Shown: piece by piece, positions 13,316-24,605 of the stretch
How the letters are laid out: every line of letters starts with the position of its first letter
Position numbering within the stretch: the first letter of the stretch is position 1
DNA from: Neurospora tetrasperma FGSC 2508
Lineage: Eukaryota > Ascomycota > Sordariomycetes > Sordariales > Sordariaceae
NCBI RefSeq assembly: GCF_000213175.1
Contig: NW_009799100.1
Location: forward strand, 4,343,099-4,407,098
Length of the DNA stretch: 64,000 nt
Reading direction: 5' to 3'
The notes under the pieces: model-generated
What the model was told of the DNA's origin: nothing
What the model saw: only the letters and a program-made list of their open reading frames with translations
The model's database searches: none
Made by a program: the position numbers and the translations under genes

Positions 13316-16284
13316 TTTGCTGTCTGGCAGAAACCTAAAAGGGGAATGGACGTAGGTAGGGTGGACCAGCCGTAGGATACGAAAGGACTGAGGTTGGACG
13401 CCAATAGGAGGTTTGACGGATAGGAGATCTAGGATAAAAGCGAAGAATTACGAAGCGACGAGGCTGGGAAGAGAGTAGGTATGATAGGTAGGCTGGGTGA
13501 CGTGACAGCGGGCGGTTTCGATGTCGGCGTCGGCGTCGAAGTTGGTGTCGGTGTCGATACCTCCGAGGGGGTCGGTGTCAACAGAAGAAGTGGACTGTAA
13601 GGGCGAGAAGGCGCCAGGAGAAAAGGAGGCCTGGCTGTCCGGAAATCCAAGGCTCTAATCGACCGAGGGCGACAGACTAGGAGGCAACTACTGTTTGGCG
13701 CAGCAGCAAGGTGATGTGAACAAGACTCGTGTTTAGAGTTGGATGGATGGATGGATGTTGCAAGTAAGTCGGGTCTAGGTAGAGGGGGGTTGTGTAGAGG
13801 TACAACGAACAAGACGACGGGACGGAGGGAACCTCAACACAAAGCGGAAGGCGGACAGCGAGATGCCACTGCGGTGATGACGGGAGGATCGATAGAATCC
13901 CAAGGTGTCGGGCGGGAGTCGGGGGGGTGTTCGCCTGGCGGGCGGGAGTGCGTGCTGCTGCTGTCCAGGTAGGGGCCAGGTGGTGGTGCAGTGGGTGGTG
14001 GTGGGCTGGCTGTGTGGGCGTGGTGCCCCTGGACGCGGTTGACAGCGACGGGAGCGCAGCAGGATGGAATGGTGTGTTCAGCCGGCGGGATCCTTGTTAG
14101 TGGCTGATGCGGGACCCAGAGGTGGAGGAGATAATCTGGTCCCGTCTCCTGCAGGTGGTCAGGTCGCTGGGCCTGTCTTGCCCTGCCGCGGGCCCCGCTT
14201 TCTCTCCTTTTTGGACCCAGTGATTCGCGGCAGGCCTGTTAGGCCAGGGGGTCAGCTGGGGGGGCTATCGCTAACAAAAACGAACATGAGCACTGCCCTG
14301 GTGGATGGAAAAGACGGGAAGTCGGGTGCTGCTGACAAGTGGAAAGTGGGGTACTAATTGCCCGCCGGGGTCCAGTTTCTGCTTGGCTGTCCGCAGTTTC
14401 GCAAGTCGAGCAGTCAAATTTCTCCCAAGATCGAATCACCGTCACAGACACTCTGCCATTGAGACGATCACAACAAGCCGACAAGATGAGGGAATGGAGA
14501 GACCCCCAAATTCCAATATGCGCTAACAGCCCGACTTGTCAGATGCGGCCCGATGCCCAGGGAAGAAACCTGACGGGTTCTGTGCTTCAGAGCCATGCCA
14601 ACCATGCGTCTTTCTGGTCGTGTTTGAGGCTGATGGAACAAGCGGCGACAAAATGCCGCTAAAAACTTGACAACCTCTCTTCCACAGCACTCTGATTGTC
14701 ACCACGTTGCTAATTTTGGGTTCCAATTTTCTTGGGCTTATCGGCCGCAATCACCGTTGACGACACCCGCAAGATTGCCCGACGGACTTGCAGTATAAAT
14801 CTGTCGACAGGATCTCCGCTTCATCTACATACACGCAGACACACGCTGTAGCAAGGGTACAAGTCAGACCCACGAGGCCGAGTCCCTGGACACGCCCTGG
14901 GGGCCAACCTGGAACGTCTGGTCGATCGACACCAAGTCGACGTTTCACGTTGTTATAGCAAGCCAGAGCTATCCTGCTACAACTGATCTCGGAGACTTTC
15001 CATATCCAAAGAAGAACAGAAACAGGACATGATTGATAATGATGGGCAAGATACAGTATCGCCCCCTGATTTTGCATGTAATCCTGCACCAAGAAAGTTA
15101 TGCACTAAATGGCGGATATGCAGTTCCTAAAATGGCGCTAGGCTCAAATAGGCAGCCGGCCTGTGGCCGAGATACCAAAATCCAACCCCGTACTATAAAT
15201 TTCTCCACTCAAGACCGAATCTATAAGTGCATACGCACCAAAAATTGTCCGAGATCAGTATGCAGTATGCAGTTATGCAGTTGTAGCTGGGAATTAATTC
15301 AGCCAGCGAAATCCTATGCACTAACTAGCGTATATGCAGTACCTGGAGGATGCAGTTGCAGGGGATTCTACTGTAAAACAAGACTTGGTGGCTACGACAT
15401 TGGCGGTGCCAGGGTGCGTCTAACCAAAACCTGAGACACCTCTTGCCAGCTCTCGATCGGTTTCATATGCGGACTGCGGAGAGCCATCAAAGAGGGGCAG
15501 AGGGGCAAAAAATAACGAAGAAAGATCCCCCCAACCAAAACAACAGGGGAAGTTCAGGGAATTGTCAGGTTGTTCCTCGACCTCTCCATGACAGCTGGGA
15601 TCTGTCACGTGGTCATCTGCCAGGAGGACCCGGCTCGTCCGCGACAAAATGGATGAGACCAACCAACAGGTTAGGTAAACTAGTCCCCTACCGCTCCAAA
15701 TATAGGTATAATATATATCCAAAGAGAAAAAAAAGAAAAAAAAGGTCATTGCGAGACTGTGATAGGGATCATAGTAATTCGAAAAGACATCAGCTGGCGT
15801 CCTATATGGATATTTCTATCCAGGAATTGCCTAGAACTCAAGACCAGACGTGTAACAATGACGCTTGGATGTATAGTGGGAGTACACCCAAGGTATAATG
15901 TCAAAGGTCTCAATTATTTTGTCCACGACGAGCCCGGCTACTTGACTAGGCTTCCAGGGTCGTTGTTGCTCGGCCATCGATGCCGAGGGTTGATTTGATT
16001 TTTGTCTCTTTTTAGCCTGGAGAGCACCCAAAAATAACGGTTCTCGATTGTGGATGGCAATTCAAGCTGACATTGCTTTCCACTCCTCCAATGCTCCAAA
16101 CCCTCGAGTTCTAAAAGACACCGCAGTACGGGGGAAAACCAAATCCCGATGATGGGTTGGTCACGAAGACGGTGTTCTACCCGTACATCAAAAACCCTCG
16201 TCCTTCGCAACTGTTCGCCATATACTGCCGTTGAGTTTCCATCATCTCAAGTCATTTGTCATCTTTGTTTGCCAGCAAAAAGCT
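13316..16284. other. Intergenic: kinase 5' region and repeat-containing spacer
   Basis: From 13316 to about 13850 the minus strand is pyrimidine-rich and includes a GTCGGC/GTCGGT-type repeat near 13520-13580 and a (GGAT)4 tract at 13741-13756; this is most likely the kinase gene's long leader. From 14 to 16 kb no frame looks coding. An imperfect 30-bp duplication is listed separately (15099-15344). I found no RNA gene. Confidence 0.5.
15099..15344 (+). repeat. Imperfect direct repeat of 30 bp, 216 bp apart, with TATGCAG iterations between
   Basis: The unit at 15099-15128 (TATGCACTAA...GCAGTTCCT) recurs at 15315-15344 with 26 of 30 identical positions. Between them the heptamer TATGCAG is iterated about three times near 15259-15280. 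No open frame or known mobile-element structure accounts for the pair. Confidence 0.75.
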
Positions 16285-16794
16285 TCACTTCCTCTTTTCA
16301 TCGATCTTCACCTTCACTTCACCCTTCCTCGTTCCGGCCGTACTCTGAAGCAAAACCAAAATCCTGATCACTGCCAAAGGCACAGTTGCCCAAAATAAGG
16401 TCCAGTCTGAGGCTTCCCATTCTCCAACTTTGATCCACTGACTCCATCCGCCTACCCCTTGTATCACGGACCAGCTATACCCAGCATCACTGAGGAGCAT
16501 GCCGACGCAGAGCAGCTGCCATAGACGAAGATCGTCATACAGCCGAAGGATGACGGCTTGGATGAAGGCAAAGTACAGCCATCCACTCCCAATCTGCGTG
16601 TAGAGATATTGCGAGGGGGCATCGTAGGGCACAGATGCGCGCGTCATCATGGCCGCGTATTTGGCTGGCTGAAAGAAGACCATGAAAGCGCCGTTGATTG
16701 CGAAGAGGGGTTCGATATAGAGCAAGATGATTCGATAGAGAAACGGGATGGTAGCCGTAGCAGAGGCGGTGGGAGTCGGAGATGTTGGCGCCAT
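16285..16794 (-). CDS. Small four-helix membrane protein, DUF7704-like
   Basis: A single-exon frame of 169 residues starts MAPTSPTPTASAT and contains about four hydrophobic spans: one near FLYRIILLYIEPLFAINGAF, then around YFAFIQAVILRLYD, around QLLCVGMLLSDAGYS, and around WATVPLAVIRILVLL, followed by a basic tail. This layout matches the fungal DUF7704 family, whose function is unknown to me. The frame is open for 30 codons upstream to 16884, but the ATG at 16794 suits the family better because the upstream part is hydrophilic and unusual. It is probably an integral membrane protein of unknown location. Confidence 0.75.
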   Translation of the reverse strand: MAPTSPTPTASATATIPFLYRIILLYIEPLFAINGAFMVFFQPAKYAAMMTRASVPYDAPSQYLYTQIGSGWLYFAFIQAVILRLYDDLRLWQLLCVGMLLSDAGYSWSVIQGVGGWSQWIKVGEWEASDWTLFWATVPLAVIRILVLLQSTAGTRKGEVKVKIDEKRK

Positions 16795-17430
16795 GATGAT
16801 GTTGCTTGGAGAGACACCGGTATGGTACGTATGTTTGTTTGAAGATAGTTCTTGGTTCAAGTGGCTGGGTTGAAGCAGAACCAAAATTGAAACTTAAGGC
16901 CAGAAGGTAGGCTTGCGGGGGGAAGAGGTTCACGCTAAGTAAGCTGGTGGGGGTCCACTTGCTCGGACTTTCAACAAGCAGACAGATGATATTATCAGTC
17001 AGCCAGTAAGCTGACAGCCGCCGATCATGCGAGGCCAACATATGTTTTTTTCGATGCTTGAAGTTCGCGGTCTCACATGGTCTTTTGGAATGGAGTGCGG
17101 ACAAACAACATGATGCTAACCGCTCATGAGAGCTAGACACTCTGGCGAGCGGAACCACATACAACCAACAAAGTGACGAGATATTCTTTGAACTAGCCAT
17201 TCTTCGAAGCCCATGGATCTCTTCGATAAATGGCGAGGCGGTACTACCTTAAGGGTATGAGGAAGAAGCAGTTGTGACCGAGCCCTTTATCATAGCAGAG
17301 AAGCAGAGAAGTAAACATTGTTTGCGAATCCGATCATGTTATTCTCGCGTACACCCGTAAGCAGTCAGCCGCTTCGCGCCCCCATTCAGATATGGTTCGT
17401 GTGCAACAAACTAACTCGCATCCTCTCTTG
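16795..17430. other. Intergenic flank upstream of the DUF7704-like gene
   Basis: No protein-like open frame or RNA gene was seen. The region probably holds the promoter of the minus-strand membrane-protein gene and the boundary of the decayed island to its right. Confidence 0.45.
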
Positions 17431-18840
17431 GTGACCAAGGACGCGACAAGCAATGAAGCTAAGGGTAGCGGAACGGGCCAGCACCTCCGTCCCCGCCACT
17501 GATATCATAAGCGCTACCAACTCTAGTAACTCACCCATCGCAACTCAAGCCTTAATTTCGAGCGCGAAGAAAGACAAATCAACAAAAAAAAGGCAAAAAA
17601 GCAGAATGCCCCCATTGAGGAGTCAAGCTCTGAGACCTTGGAGTCGGAAGTACGGAGACCACCAGGGCTGCCCTGAGGAACACCAAGGTCTATACATCCA
17701 CTCGGCTGAAGAAGGAGAAAGCGACTAACTGCATTTCAAAAAATCTTTCTGAACACAACTTGATCAGCTGTTGATTTGCTGATGAGCATTACATTGACCC
17801 TACTACTATTCTTATCTAGCTCCCGGGACAATCCTCTGTCCGTTGTTGCTACCACGGGAACATTTCAGTTTAAGTGATTCGAGGCCTTCGATACCGCTTA
17901 GCTCTCCTCGACGAATTCTTTTGGCTTCTATATATCGAACATAGCGCCAAACCAACGAAACAGCAGAAATACTTTCAACCCTTCCAGGGAACATTCTCTT
18001 CATCAACCTAGAGCCCGCCAACCGCACTCTAGGCTTCGAGTCACACTGGTAACCAGGCACAACCCTGGTCGCATACAACAGCTACGTCAAACTCAAAGCC
18101 GACACACGAAAGAGCCTTCAACTTGTGTGTCCAAAAGACGAGAAATTCCTCACCTCACCCACGTGGTTCAACTATCGAGCCCCAGGCGAGCTAGCCAAAG
18201 TCACGGTCGGTTTTTTAACACCACCGAGACCTTCTAGTCCATCAAATTCGCTTGGGTGGAAGACGCAAACACAGAGATTCGACAACCGCGTCGCTCATTA
18301 AATGGTCAAGCTAGGGCTTAAGCCCTTGATAAACTTGTAAACACAACAATCCAAGTCTTGTCCGCCGGGGACAATACCTACGTCAACGATGCCTGTTTCG
18401 ACAATAAACATGATGGTTTAACCCCTGCTTTTATTTCTTACTTCAAACTCTTAAAGACGATGCTACTGCCAGCGACAATGAGAATTATTCTCCCAGTGAC
18501 ACCAGCCGCTGTGCCGACATCACCCAGTTTGCTCGGGATTATACAAGAAGAAAACGTTCGCCGATGCTCCGATGCTCAAAGTGCCGGATCTGTCAAGAGG
18601 AACTCTACCACGCCGGCTTTGACACTCGCTGAGGAGACAGGCACATGGAGTAGACATGCGCCACTTAATCTTGTGGTCACATCATTGATGTCATGTGCTA
18701 CGAGAAATAGCACATCGGCAGTTGGAGGAGGAGGAGGAGGAGGAGGAGGAGGAGGTTATCGTTTTGACACGTTGGCATGTCCTCTTTGTTGAACGGAACT
18801 TCATTGCCAGAAGTGTGGGAAGCCGTATGTACCTTAGGAT
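17431..18840 (+). pseudogene. Decayed protein gene with a RING-like zinc-binding remnant
   Basis: Coherent protein-like stretches lie on the + strand but jump frame and are broken by stops. In order: VTKDATSNEAKGSGTG from 17431; a charged block with KQNAPIEESSSETLESEV near 17600-17655; TKVYTSTRLKKEKATN near 17680-17730; a block with TLVAYNSYVKLKADTRKSL and SPTWFNYRAPGELAKVTVG up to about 18211; after a shift at the T6 run (18212-18217), SIKFAWVEDANTEI and LSAGDNTYVNDACFDN; after another shift, from 18450, DNENYSPSDTSRCADITQFA leading into RCSKCRICQEELYHAGFD. Stops follow at 18630, 18651, 18666 and 18708; then SCGHIIDVMCYEK and, after the GGA repeat, ACPLC and CQKCGKP. The spacing of Cys and His pairs resembles a RING-type zinc site. 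Most stops could come from CAG, CAA or CGA by C-to-T change, as RIP would cause. The family is not identified, and a sequencing-error explanation is unlikely given so many breaks. Confidence 0.55.
18724..18755 (+). repeat. (GGA)n microsatellite inside the decayed gene
   Basis: About ten tandem GGA units. The zinc-site reading frame differs by one on either side of the tract, so length change at the repeat may be one of the disabling events. Confidence 0.9.
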
Positions 18841-19739
18841 GCACGGTACGTATGTTCCCAGTTGTCGTGATTTGAAGTTGAGGCCGGGGAGAGAGATGTT
18901 GAGGCTTCTTATCTGACGAAGGAGATAGCCTGGGTTGGATGTATGATGAAGAGCAGTGAGGGATGTGTTTGTGAGTGAAGCCGAGCGTTCTTCAACAATG
19001 ATTTGGGATGTTGTAAAACCGCAGCAACGACGTTAATTTAGATTTGAAGTGGCACGTTTACCTCCGTCTGCATCTTTCCATTACTGTACCTACCCTACGT
19101 GGCTTCGATGATACAAAATACTTGCAATGTACCGACGTAAGCTTTTAATACCCAGCATCTTATTTATCTCGTATAAGTGCTGATGTTGCTGACTGTACTC
19201 TCTGTTCAAAATAGCTCGCGAGTTCGTGATGTTTCTTTCTTGTGGTAGTGTCTACCGTACTACCGCAGAAACACGGGAAACTCAATGGCTCAGACGCAGT
19301 GTTAACCACTTGCCGGGAGTTACGTCAGTCGTTTTCCAGGTTCAAGTACCTTCCGGGAACTGTACATGCGGCTGCCGAATACATTTAACTCTGCGAAGCC
19401 ATTGTGAGTTGCCCTGGTTTACATGGTACACTGCCCCCCTGAGAAGCCCGTTGGACACTCGTGAAATACTCATGCGACGGTTGATCAGTAGCTCAAGCTA
19501 CACACTGTTTCGGTTTATCAAAGTATCCAAACCTCTACGGATAGTATGCTCTCATCCTACAGCCACCACCATCGACACGCGTTACTTTACATCTTTCTCG
19601 ATGTTACAAGACGAGATGGCATCAAGAAGGCTGGATGAGACCTACGAGTAAGTGCAAGCAGTCTGTCCAGCACTTCTACTTTCTCTTATCCCAAAGAGAA
19701 ATGGTATAGACAAGCTTGTAAACGTCTGGAAAGCCCAAT
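18841..19739. other. Gene-free spacer between two decayed coding remnants
   Basis: No intact gene. The longest frame (19226-19651) has composition I do not find protein-like, with no recognisable motif. The stretch may be part of the same decayed island. Confidence 0.4.
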
Positions 19740-20861
19740 AGCGGGATCAGCATGCCGACGATGTATTCTTCACTGGTATTCAACACGGAACTGGGACCCA
19801 ATAAGCCGATCCGCAAGTGTGGGTCGCCACATCTGTTTGATCAACTTCAACTCATAGCCAAAAGCCGAGGGACATTCCAAATTGAGATATCATGTGGACT
19901 AGCCGACCTGTCTTTGTCTTGTAACCTTGTTCAACACTGTCCAAGCTGTACTGACAAGATGCCGGAGATCATCTCTGCAAGAACGTAAAGAGGCTCAGAT
20001 CCTGAATACCACTGAAGACTGCCGCAAACAGTATAACCAGTACCCCGCAAGTCTTGTTCTACAAACTCGGTTCTCGCGGCTCAGAAGCTTGAATAGGATT
20101 CATGATTTGTTGGATGGCTACTCAGCCGGTGGCTTCTTAGCCAATATGAGAAGCTCACATCGGGAAGAAACGAATGTGGGCAGCCTGATGACGGCTGATC
20201 AGCTTGCCCAACTAATAGCGCATCACATGGGCCCTTTTCGTATGTATTGGGTTTTGCCTCGGGAGTTCGTATTGTGGTCTTTGGTCGTCGCTCCTTAGAA
20301 CAAGATTATAGCTAGATCCGAATCCTACCACCGTATACCTCGTTAACCTTTACCTGTTCCATCATCTCCTTGGGCGTGGAGTGGTTCAAATCTCCACCTG
20401 CGAACGACGATACATCCATACCCGTACAATTGTTGACTCCAAATCGCGACATGTAAGTAGATGAGTAAAGAATTAATTTCCACCGGGGAGGCTCTCGTTA
20501 CTTTTGAGCCAGGGATCACTGTCATCAACGTGGGAACCCAGCAGTTTGATTGCGCCGACATGCAAAGACTGTCTTCAGCCAACCACTTGACCGACGCCAC
20601 TCTACATACTGTGTAGTGGATGTTTGCTCGTAAAGATGCTGACCAAAGCGGATCTTTATTGGTTTCCCTTGAGAACATTTGAACGTGGGCTCGACAGTCC
20701 CGTTCAATTTCCGACAGCAATATCACAGCATCGTTATTTTCAAGGTAAGGTATGTACGTGCCGCGTTCTCCATGATCGTCCAGCCCTACCATAGTGAGAC
20801 CGAGAGTTGGGGCAACGTCACAGTCATTGAGCGCATCAACCCCTCAAAAGTATCAAAATAG
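19740..20861 (+). pseudogene. Second decayed coding remnant, family not identified
   Basis: Protein-like + strand pieces are interrupted by stops and shifts. One uninterrupted block at about 19927-20298 includes TTEDCRKQYNQYP and RSLNRIHDLLDGYSAGGF. Further on, GVEWFKSPPANDDTSIPVQL is followed by stops near 20450-20470. A shifted frame then reads GEALVTFEPGITVINVGTQQ and LSSANHLTDATLHTV, a TAG, then WMFARKDADQSGSLLVSLEN and a TGA. The HLTDATL segment is faintly like the start of Ulp1-type (C48) cysteine peptidases, but no catalytic residues could be placed. It may be the 3' part of the same ancestral gene as the remnant at 17431-18840. An antisense frame of 149 codons (20792-20343) overlaps it; I prefer the + strand because its pieces read more like protein. 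Confidence 0.4.
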
Positions 20862-22535
20862 AATGGGATGATGCCATGGGATTTCTAGAATGGGTATAAA
20901 AGTACACAATATGTAGTTACCAATATGACGAGATTCCAAGCAGTCAGTCAGTTGGCTTATACGAGAAGAACGGAATTTCTTGCCGATGGGAAAAGGCGAG
21001 GAGGCACTCTGAGTGGTTGGAAACCGCTGTTTACCGGTACAAGGAGGAGTGAACGCTGTAAAGGAACTTCCAGAAAAGGGAGGAAATAACTACACTAATG
21101 ACAAGCGCAACCAAGAAAGTTCAACAGGTTTGAAGCCGAGGGCCAAGCAAGCCGAGTCGCCATCTGCATTGGCACCGACATCCCAACCAGTAATACGTTC
21201 CTGCGACCGTTCGAACAAAGGACCTTCTTGATATCCAATCACAAAATTCTCCAGCTTGAATGGTACCTTTGTTTGGGCCTCGTGGTTGCTCATCGACCCG
21301 GGCTTTGTTCTCTGCCCTTATTCCCAAACGCTGCATGGCGTGTCGTTTTGTGCGCGGATAGCCATTCAAGATGCGTCCGTGATGGGTTTTTCCGGGGAAG
21401 TAGGGGCTTTCAGTTGTTGCACCACATCGACATGACAACTCACGGCATGTGTGCAAATCGCTTCCCCCTACGGACGGCGTAAGGCAGGTACTCCGACCTG
21501 TGCAGCTCGTATTTTGTGCATGGCTCGCCGAGATTCGTTCGCTTAGTCGAGCATTTTGCAAGTTGCATGTCCAACGGTCAGAATCAAGGTTACGCACGAG
21601 AGAACAACACCATTGTAACCCTCTTTGTCATCATCATTACCATGATCACCTTTTCCACTCTTCATCTCAACACTCATTCTAGTGTACCATGGGGGGATCC
21701 CCCACACAAGAGTCCCATGGAAGCAATTGAAACCCATCGTCAAAAGGGAAGGAGGTTGATAGCACGGCTGCTTGGGAGACAACATCCCCCAGAAAAATCT
21801 CCACAACAAACTAACGCCGTCTAGACCACACACCATCGGTCCCAATAGTATCGAGCCAAGCCCCTCTCTAGGGTGGACAGCGGCTATCTGGCCGATTAAC
21901 CGACGCTCACAGTTGGGCGCAAAACTGATTGCCATTGGGCGGATGGACAGGCCAATGGACAGGTACCATGGCTTGAGATGGCAGGTGGAAAGTTGCAGTA
22001 CTGTAGCTCGTCCGCATCTGGACTTGATAGGAAACCCCCTGATTCCCTGTCAGCTCACGATCCACAATGCGACCTCACCACCTGTGTAGGGCGCCACCGA
22101 ATGCCAAATATTGGCTGAATTTCGTAATGCCCAGCTGCTGCCCGCTTTGGGAATGGCACCTAAGCCTTTTTCCAGGTCCCGGGGACCAAGGCTAGCCCCA
22201 GAGGCTATCGATTCTGGTGGCTGTCGGTTAAAGATGGGCAGATATTTACGTCCTTTGCTTCTTTCTTTTATAAAGAGACGCGCGGTCCGTTCGGGGTCAC
22301 CGGCGTGCCCTCCTCTCCGGTCCCTTTCTTACTTCTCCTCGCTGCAACAAGGGAAATAGTCTGCCCTTTGTAATATCTAATACCACCCGCAGTCGCTCGT
22401 TTGTCTGCAGATACGGAAAGGACTTATCAACCGGATTACCTTATACTCTCGTTGTTGATAAACATACTGTGTTGCTCCAGGCGTCGGTCGTTTTTTTTCA
22501 TATCAGCAAGCAACTAAGGATATCTCAAGGACAAA
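20862..22535. other. Intergenic region upstream of the GPI-anchored protein gene
   Basis: Only short overlapping frames on both strands. A minus-strand frame at 21293-21090 of 67 codons has slightly protein-like content but no recognisable motif and is not called. The right end probably carries the promoter of the next gene, including a TATAAA box. Confidence 0.45.
22269..22274 (+). promoter_or_regulatory. Candidate TATA box of the GPI-anchored protein gene
   Basis: TATAAA lies about 260 bp upstream of the ATG at 22536, in a CT-rich context. Placement as a promoter element is inference from sequence and distance only. Confidence 0.35.
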
Positions 22536-24605
22536 ATGCGCGCCGCTACTCTTGCTCTGGGGGCCTTGTCCCTCGGCCTGGCCCAGGCATGGACGTATCC
22601 TAACTGTGTAAGTGATCACTCCTCTGTATAACTCTCAAACCGAGACCTTTTTTTTACTAACACGGGATATCAGGACCCTGACAACTGCTACAATGAGATG
22701 ACGGACGAGCGGTTTTACGACCAGGTCAAGGAGTTTTGCCCCGGGTTTTTGGGTGGAAGCATTGAGACTATCCCGGATTACCTCGAGAACTGTAGCAACG
22801 ATCGCAAGGCTGTCAGCTCTGCCTGCTCCTGCGTCACCTATACCGCAACTCACACGACCGGGGCCTCTACTATCCAGACCAGTGTTCCTGCCGTGACGAC
22901 TACGGCCTCGGACACCACAGTTGCGCCCACGACCTCTATCCCCGACATCACCCAACCGCCCTCTTCTACCGTAACGAGTGCCCCGCCCACTTCATCCACG
23001 ACTACGGATGATGATTCTGATTGTGAGGATGAGCCTGAGACTTCGACGGACGTTACTGTGCTGCCCTCTTCCTCGGCAGTCAGCACCTCGGCGACCATCA
23101 CCGTTCCCCCCTCTTCCTCGGCTACTATCACCGTTCCTCCCAGCTCGGCAGTGAGCTCCGCTCCTGTCTCTTCGACCACCGATGATGAATGCACTGACGA
23201 TGAGCCCGAGACTTCGACTGACGTTACCGTCCCTCCCTCTTCTTCCGTTACCATTACTGTTCCTCCCAGCTCGGTAATGAGCTCCGTTCCCGTCTCTTCG
23301 ACTACCGATGATGAATGCACCGACGACGAGCCCGAGACTTCGACTGACGTTACCGTCCCTCCCTCTTCTTCCGTCACCATTACTGTTCCTCCCAGTTCGG
23401 TAATGAGCTCCGTTCCCGTCTCTTCGACCACCGATGATGAATGCACCGACGACGAGCCCGAGACTACATCTTCGGTTGTGGTTGTTCCCTCTTCGTCCAT
23501 CCCCGTTACCATCACTTCCGCGGCCCCCGTTTCATCTACTACTTCGGCCCAGGAGTCCGGCACCACCGAGTGGACGACCAGCACCATCGTCACCACCACC
23601 ACCCGCACAATCACGCAGTGCCCTACCACCGTCACCGACTGCCCTGCTCACTCAACCACCGTGACCACGGAGACTATCACCATCGGCACCACCGTCTGCC
23701 CTGTGACTTCTACCGCTTCCGAATCTTCGGTCCCCGTCACCGTCACTTCTGCGGTCCCTGTGCCCTCGACTTCAGTCCCCATTACTATCACTTCCGCGGC
23801 CCCTGTTTCCTCGACCTCGGCTGCTCCCATCGAGTCTTCGTCTGAATCTTCCATCGAGTGGACGACCAGCACCATCGTCACCACTACCACTCACACTATC
23901 ACCAAGTGTCCCATCACCGTCACCGACTGCCCAGCTCACTCGACCACCGTCACCACTGAGACTATTACCATTGGCACTACCGTTTGCCCTGTTGAGCCTA
24001 CTTCCTCTTCGGTTCCCGTTACCATGCCCGTCGTCACCTCCTCGGCCCCGGTTACGATGCCCATCTTCACTTCCTCGGCTCCTGTGACCATCCCCATCGT
24101 CACTTCCTCGGCTGCTCCCATTCCGAGCTCTAGCGCTGTGGTGGTCCCTCCTCCCGCTCCCAGCTCCAGCGCCGTGGTTGTTCCTCCTCCCGCTCCCAGC
24201 TCCAGCGCCGTGGTGGTCCCTCCTCCCGCTCCCAGCTCCAGCGCCGTGGTGGTCCCTCCTCCCGCTCCCAGCTCCAGCGCCGTGGTGGTCCCTCCTCCCG
24301 CTCCCAGCTCCAGCGCCGTGGTGGTCCCTCCTCCCGCTCCCAGCTCCAGCGCTGTGGTTATCCCTCCTCCTGCTCCCAGCTCCAGTGCTATCGTCAGCAG
24401 CGCTGCCCCCGTCCCTGTTCCCAGCAGCAGCACTTCTTCCGCTCCTGCCGTTTCCGCTCCTCCTGCCATCAGCTCTACCATCAGCTCCATCGTTGTCGTC
24501 CCTAGCTCCAGCGCCGTCCCTACCCCACCTGTGGAGGCTGGCGCCAACGCTGCGGCGAGGAGTGGGTTGCTGGGTGTTGTCGGGTTGCTATTCGCTCTTC
24601 TTTAA
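22536..24605 (+). CDS. Secreted, GPI-anchored, Ser/Thr-rich cell-wall protein with tandem repeats
   Basis: Exon 1 (22536-22607) encodes a signal peptide, MRAATLALGALSLGLAQA followed by WTYPN. A 66-bp intron (22608-22673, GTAAGT...ATCAG) leads to the rest, for 667 residues in all. Residues about 24-75 form a small Cys domain (DNCYNEM..., FCPGFLGG, CSNDRKAVSSACSC) seen at the N-terminus of many Sordariomycete wall proteins. The remainder is Ser/Thr/Pro/Val-rich and probably heavily O-glycosylated. It contains a 42-residue repeat (DDECTDDEPETSTDVTV...), two copies of a 45-residue block with TITQCPTTVTDCPAHSTTV, and about seven copies of PAPSSSAVVVPP. The C-terminus, GANAAARSGLLGVVGLLFAL, is a typical GPI-anchor signal. 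It is likely a structural or adhesive wall component. Antisense open frames here come from the repeats. Confidence 0.88.
24119..24391 (+). repeat. 36-bp minisatellite encoding PAPSSSAVVVPP
   Basis: About seven near-identical tandem 36-bp units (core GCTCCCAGCTCCAGCGCC) lie in frame within the cell-wall protein gene. Near-identity at silent positions suggests recent expansion, and copy number is expected to vary between strains. Confidence 0.9.

Noticed and set aside
13429-13812. 127-codon minus-strand Thr/Pro-rich frame upstream of the kinase gene
   Set aside because: Better explained as the pyrimidine-rich leader of the kinase gene with a short hexanucleotide repeat.
20343-20792. 149-codon minus-strand frame
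   Set aside because: The + strand pieces in the same place read more like a decayed protein; without homology the minus frame is not supported.
21090-21293. 67-codon minus-strand frame with mildly protein-like content
   Set aside because: Too short, no motif, and in a region rich in overlapping chance frames.
22850-24547. Minus-strand open frames opposite the GPI-anchored protein
   Set aside because: They are the antisense of Ser/Thr/Pro/Val tandem repeats and lack any independent signal.
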